Positions 1-4,498 of a DNA stretch of 5,098 nt are shown one piece after another. The first letter of the stretch is position 1; each line of letters begins with the position of its first letter. The stretch covers positions 1 through 5,098 of the forward strand of contig JAUUWJ010000073.1 in the NCBI GenBank assembly GCA_030589175.1. The letters are read 5' to 3'. The position numbers and the translations under genes are program-made. This DNA comes from Actinomycetes bacterium (GTDB taxonomy: Bacteria > Actinomycetota > Aquicultoria > SURF-47 > JAUUWJ01). The notes below the pieces were generated by a model. It saw nothing but the letters and a program-made list of their open reading frames with translations, was not told where the DNA came from and did not search any database.

Positions 1-807
1 ATTCCGATTGTCGGCAATGCCAAGGATGTCATTAGAGGGTTTATTGACGAGATAAAAAAACAAAAGATTTCCAGACGGAAAGAGTGGCTGGCTAAAATCG
101 ATAGTTGGAAGAAAAAGCACCCGCTCACTTACGACAAAAAATCAAATAGGTTAAAGCCCGAATACGTTGTTGAGCAGATTTCCGAGCTTACCAAGAGGCG
201 AAACACAATCATTACAACGGGTGTTGGGCAAAATCAGATGTGGGCCGCTCAATATTATAAAACGAAAAGGCCGCGTACTTTTATCTCTTCCGGCGGAATG
301 GGGACGATGGGATTTGGCCTTCCTTCAGCGTTAGGTGCTCAAGTAGGAAAGCCGAAAGATACGGTATTTGTAATAGATGGCGATGGCAGTTTTCAAATGG
401 TATCGCAGGAGCTTACAACCGTGAAGATAAATAATTTGGGGCTGAAAATCGCTATTTTGAATAATTCGTATTTAGGCATGGTAAGACAGTGGCAGCAAAT
501 ATTTTTCTCGAAGAATTATTCGCAGACTTGCTTGCGGGCCGATTACACCTGCCCGCCAGATTGCAACAAGCCGGGTAAGCAATGCCCGCCTTACGTACCG
601 GATTTTGTTAAATTAGCAGCAGCTTACGGGATAGAAGGAATAAGAGTTAAAAGAAAAGCTGATGTTAAGAAATCTATTGAAAAAGCACTGAAAATAGACG
701 GGCCTGTTTTAATGGAGTTTATTGTTGAGGAAGAAGAGAATGTTTTTCCGATGGTTGCTCCGGGCGCGCCAATAAATCAGATGATTGACAAGGACGACAT
801 CGTCTAA
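1..807 (+). CDS. ilvB: Acetolactate synthase large subunit, 3' part (5' end outside window)
   Basis: Catalytic subunit of acetohydroxyacid synthase, the ThDP-dependent cytoplasmic enzyme that condenses pyruvate with pyruvate or 2-oxobutyrate in the first common step of branched-chain amino acid synthesis. The frame is open from base 1, so 268 residues of a protein normally near 560-600 are visible: the end of the middle domain (IPIVGNAKDV at the start) and the whole C-terminal ThDP-binding domain. Visible motifs are GVGQNQMWAAQ (residues about 75-84), SSGGMGTMGFGLPSALGA, the ThDP/Mg signature GDGSF (127-131) closing at NN (154-155), MVRQW (160-164), and the typical ending ENVFPMVAPGAP. The ATG at 238 lies inside the conserved GQNQMW motif and is not a start. 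Odd feature: between NYSQT and PDFVKLA there is an extra loop with cysteines at residues 177, 184, 188 and 195, where the family usually has only a few residues. ilvN and ilvC follow on the same strand, as expected for an ilvBNC operon. Confidence 0.97.
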   Translation: MPIVGNAKDVIRGFIDEIKKQKISRRKEWLAKIDSWKKKHPLTYDKKSNRLKPEYVVEQISELTKRRNTIITTGVGQNQMWAAQYYKTKRPRTFISSGGMGTMGFGLPSALGAQVGKPKDTVFVIDGDGSFQMVSQELTTVKINNLGLKIAILNNSYLGMVRQWQQIFFSKNYSQTCLRADYTCPPDCNKPGKQCPPYVPDFVKLAAAYGIEGIRVKRKADVKKSIEKALKIDGPVLMEFIVEEEENVFPMVAPGAPINQMIDKDDIV

Positions 808-815
808 TAAAAATC

Positions 816-881
816 CGTAATTCGAGTTTCGTGGTTCGTAGGTCGAGTTCACGAGATGCGATATACGAAATACGAATTACG
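816..881. repeat. Heptad-periodic palindrome, TTCG/CGAA type (element A)
   Basis: This element fills most of the ilvB-ilvN gap. CG dinucleotides occur every 7 bases: at 816, 823, 830, 837 and 844 in the left arm and at 852, 859, 866, 873 and 880 in the right arm. The left arm reads TTCGNNN (TTCG at 821, 828, 835; GTCG at 842) and the right arm reads CGAANNN in mirror order (CGAG 852, CGAT 859, CGAA 866, CGAA 873). All words face their partners about one centre at 848.5. The outer stem CGTAATTCG (816-824) with CGAATTACG (873-881) is perfect over 9 bp, followed by a second perfect 6-bp stem (827-832 with 865-870). It could form a bulged hairpin in the ilvBN transcript. There is no U tract after it, so it is not a typical terminator. 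Its function is unknown to me. Confidence 0.85.
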
Positions 882-890
882 TTTTACAAT

Positions 891-897
891 GAGGGAG
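891..897 (+). promoter_or_regulatory. Ribosome binding site of ilvN
   Basis: GAGGGAG lies directly before the ATG at 900, separated by only two bases (TT). The spacing is shorter than usual, but this is the only purine-rich Shine-Dalgarno candidate. It lies outside repeat element A and supports the ATG at 900 over the GTG at 831. Confidence 0.6.
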
Positions 898-899
898 TT

Positions 900-1373
900 A
901 TGAAACATTTATTATCGGTTTTTGTTGAAAATAAGGCAGGCGTTTTAGCGCGAGTTGCAGGGCTTTTCAGCCGCCGCGGGTTTAACATTGACAGTCTGGC
1001 TGTAGGACAGACGCATGATAAAAACTTCTCCAGAATGACGATTGTCCTGGATGCTGAAGAACACTCGCTTGAGCAGGTAACAAAGCAGCTTCACAAGTTA
1101 GTAAATGTTGTAAAAATAAGCGACTTCAAGCAAGGTGAAGCGGTAAACAGGGAACTGGTACTTTTTAAAGTAAAAGCAAACGCTAAGAATAGGGCACATA
1201 TATTAGAGGTTGCCGATATTTTCCGGGCCAAGATAATTGATGTCAGTAAGAATAATGTAATTATTGAGGTTACCGGGACGGAATCGAAAATTTCTGGAAT
1301 TGAAGATTTACTTAACCAGTATGGTATCCTTGAGCTTGCCAGAACTGGAAAAGTCGCTTTAAGCCGCGGGTAA
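900..1373 (+). CDS. ilvN: Acetolactate synthase small (regulatory) subunit
   Basis: Regulatory partner of the IlvB catalytic subunit. It stimulates the enzyme and, in characterised relatives, mediates feedback inhibition by valine. At 157 residues it is close to E. coli IlvH (163). Residues 1 to about 76 form an ACT domain (MKHLLSVFVENKAGVLARVA, then RRGFNIDSLAVG). N11, G14 and N29, which in IlvH line the valine site, sit at the same residue numbers here, so valine sensitivity is likely. The rest is the usual C-terminal small-subunit domain (RELVLFKVKA, FRAKIIDVS, ending ARTGKVALSRG). The frame is open further upstream to a GTG at 831, but those 23 extra codons lie mostly in repeat element A and would add a tail absent from the family. 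The ATG at 900 has its own GAGGGAG and restores IlvH numbering. The gene lies 92 bases after ilvB and 106 before ilvC. Confidence 0.97.
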   Translation: MKHLLSVFVENKAGVLARVAGLFSRRGFNIDSLAVGQTHDKNFSRMTIVLDAEEHSLEQVTKQLHKLVNVVKISDFKQGEAVNRELVLFKVKANAKNRAHILEVADIFRAKIIDVSKNNVIIEVTGTESKISGIEDLLNQYGILELARTGKVALSRG

Positions 1374-1375
1374 GG

Positions 1376-1462
1376 CAATTAAAAATTAGCAATTTGCAAT
1401 GTACAATGTACAATAAATGTCCGATTAACTATTGATCATTGAATATTGATCATTGGATATTG
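1376..1462. repeat. Heptad-periodic palindrome, CAAT/ATTG type (element B)
   Basis: This element fills the ilvN-ilvC gap. The left arm carries CAAT at 1376, 1390, 1397, 1404 and 1411, with a degenerate AAAT at 1383, all exactly 7 bases apart. The right arm carries ATTG at 1431, 1438, 1445, 1452 and 1459, again exactly 7 apart. The words pair in register about one centre at 1422.5 (1411-1414 with 1431-1434, 1404-1407 with 1438-1441, and so on), while most of the 3-base spacers do not pair. The right arm also contains a 14-bp tandem repeat, TATTGATCATTGAA then TATTGATCATTGGA, followed by TATTGAAA (1430-1465). The geometry matches element A but the core word differs. No U tract follows, and the ilvC ribosome binding site begins about 7 bases later. 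Confidence 0.85.
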
Positions 1463-1468
1463 AAACCC

Positions 1469-1475
1469 AGGGGGA
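1469..1475 (+). promoter_or_regulatory. Ribosome binding site of ilvC
   Basis: AGGGGGA precedes the ATG at 1480 with a spacer of four bases. It sits just outside the right arm of element B, so the repeat ends immediately upstream of the translation signal. Confidence 0.65.
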
Positions 1476-1479
1476 TTAA

Positions 1480-2511
1480 ATGGTTAAGATTTACAGTCAA
1501 GAAGATGCAAATATAGATGTATTGAAAGATAAAACCATTGCTGTAATAGGTTATGGCAATCAAGGGCACGCTCATGCCTTAAATCTAAAGGACAGCGGAT
1601 TAAATGTAGTCGTTGGACTCAGGCCGGGAAGTAAAAGTACTAGTAAAGCTGAGTCGGCAGGCTTAAAAGTACTTCCGGTTGCAGAAGCGGCGAAAGTTGC
1701 TGATGTTATAATGATGCTTATCCCGGATCAAGTTCAAAAGAAAGCATACGATTCTGATATTGCAAATAATTTAGAAGAAGGTAATGCATTAATGTTTGCC
1801 CATGGTTTTAACATACATTTCGGTCGAATAAAACCTTCTGACAATATTGATGTTTTAATGATTGCTCCAAAAGGACCGGGGCATATGGTGCGAAAGGTTT
1901 ATGAAGAAGGCCGGGGCGTACCGGCTTTAATTGCTATCCAACAGGATTATACAGGAAATGCATTGCAAATAGGTTTAGCCTATGCAGACGGCATAGGAGC
2001 CAGTCGGGCAGGAATTTTAGAGACTACCTTTAGAGAAGAAACTGAAACAGATCTATTTGGTGAGCAAACGGTTTTATGTGGCGGATTAAGTGAGCTTATC
2101 AAAGCTGGCTTCGATACATTAGTAGCTGCCGGTTACCAGCCGGAAGTCGCTTATTTTGAGTGTTTACATGAGGTAAAGCTCATTGCTGATTTAGTTCATG
2201 AAAAAGGAATAACGGGAATGAGAGCGGCTATTTCTGATACCGCCGAATACGGTGATATAACAATGGGCAAAAAAATAATTAATCAAACGGTGAGAAAAGC
2301 TATGGCTGAAGCTATGGAACGTATCCAAAAAGGAGAATTTGCCGAAGAATGGATAGCGGAAAGCGATGCCGGTTGCCCTAATTTTAATAAGCAGCGTGAA
2401 GAGCAAAGCAAGCACCAAATTGAAAACGTGGGAAAAGAAGTTCGCTCTCTATTCAGCTGGGCAGAAGATAATAAAGAAAAAAACAAAGTGGGCGCAAAAG
2501 AAACGAATTAG
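1480..2511 (+). CDS. ilvC: Ketol-acid reductoisomerase (class I, short form, NADP-type)
   Basis: Converts 2-acetolactate or 2-aceto-2-hydroxybutyrate to the dihydroxy acid by Mg-dependent alkyl migration and NAD(P)H reduction, the step after IlvBN. Its 343 residues match the short class I KARI length (about 330-340) plus a charged tail ending [11 protein letters not shown]. The N-terminal Rossmann domain shows GYGNQG (24-29). The cofactor loop GLRPGSKS has R48, S51 and S53 and no acidic switch residue, which points to NADPH preference. Also visible are [10 protein letters not shown] with H108, and APKGPGH (129-135) with K131. The C-terminal knotted domain carries the metal ligands D191 and E195 ([10 protein letters not shown]), E227 and E231 (FECLHE), and S252 in ISDTAEYGD. 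All expected catalytic residues are present. It follows ilvN in the same direction with no visible promoter or terminator in the gap other than repeat element B, so cotranscription is likely. Confidence 0.98.
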   Translation: MVKIYSQEDANIDVLKDKTIAVIGYGNQGHAHALNLKDSGLNVVVGLRPGSKSTSKAESAGLKVLPVAEAAKVADVIMMLIPDQVQKKAYDSDIANNLEEGNALMFAHGFNIHFGRIKPSDNIDVLMIAPKGPGHMVRKVYEEGRGVPALIAIQQDYTGNALQIGLAYADGIGASRAGILETTFREETETDLFGEQTVLCGGLSELIKAGFDTLVAAGYQPEVAYFECLHEVKLIADLVHEKGITGMRAAISDTAEYGDITMGKKIINQTVRKAMAEAMERIQKGEFAEEWIAESDAGCPNFNKQREEQSKHQIENVGKEVRSLFSWAEDNKEKNKVGAKETN

Positions 2512-2531
2512 AAGTAAGTAAGAATTATTTT

Positions 2532-2574
2532 TCTGATTATTTATAATCAACTAAATTACACCTAATCAGATTAG
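2532..2574. repeat. Overlapping GATTA/TAATC palindromes in the convergent gap, possible weak terminator
   Basis: The 69-base gap between the facing ends of ilvC and the secreted-protein gene holds two perfect palindromes: TGATTATTTATAATCA (2534-2549) and CTAATCAGATTAG (2562-2574). In addition TCTGATTA (2532-2539) can pair with TAATCAGA (2563-2570), which competes with both. The placement suggests transcription termination from either side. The stems are AT-rich and neither strand has a U run straight after a stem, so a classical intrinsic terminator is not demonstrated. Confidence 0.4.
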
Positions 2575-2580
2575 AAAAGT

Positions 2581-3093
2581 TTAACGGGATTTCTTCGAGC
2601 TGTTACTGTTATTATTTTTCAATCCCTTAAATATCACAAAATCAAATCCGTAGAATGGTGTGCCGTCCTTTAGATTGCCTGTGAGCCACAAAACCAAGGA
2701 ATCGCTATTTGTATTATCGCCTAGAGCATTCAAAACTGATTGACTGTCGAATTTTGCCGTAACATCTAAATAACCATCTGCTCCGTCAGTCTCACAGCAA
2801 TTTCTGAATATGTGTATTCTAGGAGTACTGACGTCTTCCAACGCTGTTCTTAATGCTGGAACTCCTGCCAGCTTAAGCGTTGATAAGTCAATGTTATTAA
2901 CATCAAAATCTTCAGTGCCTAGAATGGCGAGCGGTATAACTCCGCTTTTATTAATATTTATAGGGTTAGGACAAGAGGTTGGCTTAATATCAACCCAAAC
3001 AAAGGTGCTATGATGTACAGCACTCGCTATTGAAGATATTGTCAATACAATAAATACAATGAGTGTTGATAAAATTAAAAAACGCTTTTTCAA
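2581..3093 (-). CDS. Small secreted protein of unknown function with an IKPxSCPNPIN-type domain
   Basis: Protein of 170 residues, probably exported. Residues 1-25 form a textbook Sec signal peptide: MKKR, then a hydrophobic stretch (FLILSTLIVFIVLTI), then an ASA cleavage motif at 23-25. The mature part begins VHHSTFVWVDIKPTSCPNPIN and continues GVIPLAILGTEDFDV (51-65), IDLSTLKLAGV (68-78), LEDVSTP (85-91), a CC pair at 99-100, DGADGYLDVTAKFD (103-116) and LVLWLTGNLKDGTPF (133-147). I recognise this as a domain recurring in secreted or surface proteins of diverse environmental bacteria, often beside other extracellular modules, but I know no function for it. Here it stands alone, ending in a polar basic tail (KNNNSNSSKKSR). 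The start is TTG at 3093, chosen because AGGGAGG precedes it by four bases and it gives a complete signal peptide. The gene interrupts two plus-strand biosynthetic blocks, faces ilvC and has its own promoter candidate. Confidence 0.82.
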   Translation of the reverse strand: MKKRFLILSTLIVFIVLTISSIASAVHHSTFVWVDIKPTSCPNPININKSGVIPLAILGTEDFDVNNIDLSTLKLAGVPALRTALEDVSTPRIHIFRNCCETDGADGYLDVTAKFDSQSVLNALGDNTNSDSLVLWLTGNLKDGTPFYGFDFVIFKGLKNNNSNSSKKSR

Positions 3094-3097
3094 AAGA

Positions 3098-3104
3098 CCT
3101 CCCT
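3098..3104 (-). promoter_or_regulatory. Ribosome binding site for a TTG start
   Basis: On the minus strand AGGGAGG lies four bases (TCTT) before the TTG at 3093-3091. This strong match compensates for the weak start codon and decides the start of the secreted-protein gene. Confidence 0.65.
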
Positions 3105-3116
3105 ACGACTTGTTTC

Positions 3117-3146
3117 ATATTAGAGTAGCATACAATTAGTAGCCAA
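3117..3146 (-). promoter_or_regulatory. Candidate sigma70-like promoter of the secreted-protein gene
   Basis: On the minus strand TTGGCT (3146-3141) and TAATAT (3122-3117) are separated by 18 bases, each matching four of six consensus positions. Transcription would begin roughly 20 bases upstream of the TTG start, enough to include the AGGGAGG site. The match is modest and rests on position and spacing. Confidence 0.35.
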
Positions 3147-3148
3147 GC

Positions 3149-3200
3149 AAACACTTTTTTACTTGAAAATATTTATCAAGAAATCATGAAAAACACTTTT
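3149..3200. repeat. Direct repeat AAACACTTTT flanking a CTTGA/TCAAG inverted repeat
   Basis: AAACACTTTT occurs at 3149-3158 and again at 3191-3200, 42 bases apart. Between them lies CTTGAAAATATTTATCAAG (3162-3180), with 5-bp inverted ends CTTGA and TCAAG around an AT-only centre. The group sits just upstream of the candidate minus-strand promoter, so it could be an operator for the secreted-protein gene. In AT-rich intergenic DNA, chance is a real alternative. Confidence 0.35.
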
Positions 3201-3235
3201 ATCTATTAATAGTAAATGAAGGTCAAATATTCAAT

Positions 3236-3281
3236 ATTGGCTTTCTTGTCTACCCTCTGTCAATAGTTTAGAATTGGCTTT
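3236..3281 (+). repeat. 9-bp direct repeat ATTGGCTTT around the aminotransferase promoter
   Basis: ATTGGCTTT is present at 3236-3244 and 3273-3281, 37 bases apart. The first copy ends just before the -35 box and the second begins inside the -10 box and reaches the predicted transcription start. Such placement would suit a repressor-binding pair, but no regulator can be named. Confidence 0.4.
3246..3274 (+). promoter_or_regulatory. Sigma70-like promoter of the aminotransferase-serA unit
   Basis: TTGTCT (3246-3251, four of six to TTGACA) and TAGAAT (3269-3274, five of six to TATAAT) are separated by the optimal 17 bases. The predicted start near 3281 gives a leader of about 30 bases before the ATG at 3313. 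It is the best promoter match I see in the window and fits the start of a new transcription unit. Confidence 0.6.
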
Positions 3282-3298
3282 GAAATTCTTTTGAAATT
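3279..3298 (+). repeat. 11-bp spaced direct repeat TTTGAAATT in the leader
   Basis: TTTGAAATT occurs at 3279-3287 and 3290-3298, starting 11 bases apart, about one helical turn. It lies at or just after the predicted transcription start and ends one base before the AAGGAG site. It could be an operator or simply low-complexity AT sequence. Confidence 0.35.
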
Positions 3299-3304
3299 AA
3301 GGAG
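3299..3304 (+). promoter_or_regulatory. Ribosome binding site of the aminotransferase gene
   Basis: AAGGAG lies eight bases before the ATG at 3313, a strong and normally spaced Shine-Dalgarno sequence that fixes this start. Confidence 0.75.
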
Positions 3305-3312
3305 ATACTAGA

Positions 3313-4452
3313 ATGCGCAAAAGTTACTTAATGACGCCTGGCCCAACGCCTGTACCACCTCAAGTATTGCTCTCACAGGCAAAGCCGATTATTCATCACC
3401 GAACGCCTGAATACACCAAGATATTTGTCGAAGTCTTAGAGGGCTTACAATACATCTTTGAAACAAAAAACGATATAATCCTATTTTCTTCATCCGGAAC
3501 GGGAGCAATGGAGTCATCGGTTGTAAATCTATTTTCAGCAGGCGATAAGGTTATAGTCACCTCAAATGGAAAGTTCGGAGACCGCTTTGTTCAACTTGGT
3601 GAAACGTATGGCCTAGAAGTCATAAAACATGAATATAAATGGCATCAAGTTGTAAAACCAGATGACATTAAAAAAAGCTTAGATGAAAACCCGGATGTAA
3701 AAGGTGTTTTTGTAACTCAAAGCGAAACATCAACCGGTGTGCTTAATGACGTAAAAGCGATTGGTGAAATTGTAAAAGCTACTAACGCGGTACTGGTAGT
3801 CGATTCTATAACCGGAATTGGAGCGGTTGAAACAAAAACAGATGAATGGAATTTAGACATTGTTATGACCGGCTCGCAAAAAGGTTTGATGTTGCCGCCG
3901 GGACTGGCAGCAGTGAGCGTTAGTGAAAAGGCCTGGAAGTTAGCTGAGAAATCGACGCTTCCTAAGTTTTACTTTAGCTGGGCTAAAGCGAAAAAGGCCC
4001 TAGAAAAGAAACAAAATCCTTTTACTCCGGCAGTTTCTTTGATAGTCGGTTTAAGAGAGTCGCTTAAGATGATGAGAGAAGAAGGCTTGGAAAACATTAT
4101 AAAGAGACATGCTCAACTGGCAGACGCTGTAAGAGCAGGAGTAACTGCAATAGGTCTGGAACTTTTTGCGCCGTCAGAAGGAAGGGGAAATGCGGTAACA
4201 GCAGTAAAAGTACCGGAAGGTGTTGACGGCAAAGCAATTCCCAGGATAATGAGCTCAAAGTATGGCGTAACTATTGCTGGAGGGCAGGAGCATTTGGCCG
4301 GTAAAATATTTAGACTGGGTCACTTAGGATATTATGATAAATTTGATATAACAACGGCTTTATCGGCGCTCGAGATGACGCTTCAAGAGCTAGGTTATCA
4401 GTTTGAAAAAGGCGTCTCACTAAAAGCAGCCGAAAAAGTTTTAAGTAGTTAA
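3313..4452 (+). CDS. Class V PLP aminotransferase (serine-pyruvate/alanine-glyoxylate family), possible phosphoserine aminotransferase
   Basis: A fold-type I PLP enzyme of 379 residues, the normal length for the serine-pyruvate/alanine-glyoxylate aminotransferase family. It opens with the family signature [14 protein letters not shown] and IIHHRTPEY (26-34). SSSGTGAME (59-67) forms the PLP phosphate loop. D164 in [10 protein letters not shown] should contact the pyridine nitrogen, K190 in [12 protein letters not shown] is the Schiff-base lysine, and R334 in IFRLGHLGY is the expected substrate carboxylate ligand. No key residue is missing. Sequence alone does not set the amino donor: serine, alanine or glutamate with glyoxylate, pyruvate or 3-phosphohydroxypyruvate are all possible. 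Because serA follows after 46 bases in the same direction, I infer that it supplies the transamination step of the phosphorylated serine pathway in place of SerC. Serine-glyoxylate or alanine-glyoxylate transamination is the alternative. It should be cytoplasmic; it has no signal peptide. Confidence 0.93.
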   Translation: MRKSYLMTPGPTPVPPQVLLSQAKPIIHHRTPEYTKIFVEVLEGLQYIFETKNDIILFSSSGTGAMESSVVNLFSAGDKVIVTSNGKFGDRFVQLGETYGLEVIKHEYKWHQVVKPDDIKKSLDENPDVKGVFVTQSETSTGVLNDVKAIGEIVKATNAVLVVDSITGIGAVETKTDEWNLDIVMTGSQKGLMLPPGLAAVSVSEKAWKLAEKSTLPKFYFSWAKAKKALEKKQNPFTPAVSLIVGLRESLKMMREEGLENIIKRHAQLADAVRAGVTAIGLELFAPSEGRGNAVTAVKVPEGVDGKAIPRIMSSKYGVTIAGGQEHLAGKIFRLGHLGYYDKFDITTALSALEMTLQELGYQFEKGVSLKAAEKVLSS

Positions 4453-4458
4453 GCAAAT

Positions 4459-4490
4459 CACGAAACACGAGCTACGAATAACGAAATACG
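4459..4490 (+). repeat. Single-arm heptad array, CGAA type (element C)
   Basis: This 32-base array fills most of the aminotransferase-serA gap. CG occurs at 4461, 4468, 4475, 4482 and 4489, exactly 7 apart, in the words CGAA, CGAG, CGAA, CGAA and CGGA. Aligned with the right arm of element A (850-881) it has the same length and 24 of 32 identical bases, with a heptad consensus near TACGAAN. The complementary TTCG arm is absent: the sequence upstream is the 3' end of the aminotransferase gene. The array abuts the serA ribosome binding site. Confidence 0.75.
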
Positions 4491-4493
4491 GAG
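4490..4493 (+). promoter_or_regulatory. Ribosome binding site of serA
   Basis: GGAG lies five bases before the ATG at 4499. Its first base is the last base of heptad array C, so repeat and translation signal are directly joined. Confidence 0.6.
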
Positions 4494-4498
4494 TTTGA

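Noticed and set aside
238..807. ATG at 238 as the start of a 189-residue protein
   Set aside because: The ATG lies inside the conserved GQNQMWAAQ motif and the frame is open and homologous to IlvB back to base 1; it is the truncated ilvB.
831..899. GTG at 831 as the start of ilvN
   Set aside because: The added residues come mainly from repeat element A and have no family counterpart; the ATG at 900 has an adjacent Shine-Dalgarno sequence and gives IlvH-like numbering.
889..903. Four-codon reading frame ATG AGG GAG TTA TGA overlapping the ilvN start
   Set aside because: It could suggest translational coupling, but it has no ribosome binding site of its own and contains the ilvN Shine-Dalgarno; most likely chance.
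1091..1378. Minus-strand open frame opposite ilvN
   Set aside because: Shadow of a well-supported conserved gene, with no recognisable motifs.
816..1462. Heptad arrays as CRISPR or classical intrinsic terminators
   Set aside because: The period of 7 is far too short for CRISPR repeats and spacers, and neither palindrome is followed by a U tract; the genes on both sides also appear to belong to one operon.
2191..2486. Two minus-strand open frames opposite the 3' part of ilvC
   Set aside because: Both overlap conserved KARI coding sequence and resemble no family I know; antisense shadows.
2810..3013. Plus-strand open frame opposite the secreted-protein gene
   Set aside because: The minus-strand gene has a signal peptide, ribosome binding site and known domain pattern; the plus-strand frame has none of these.
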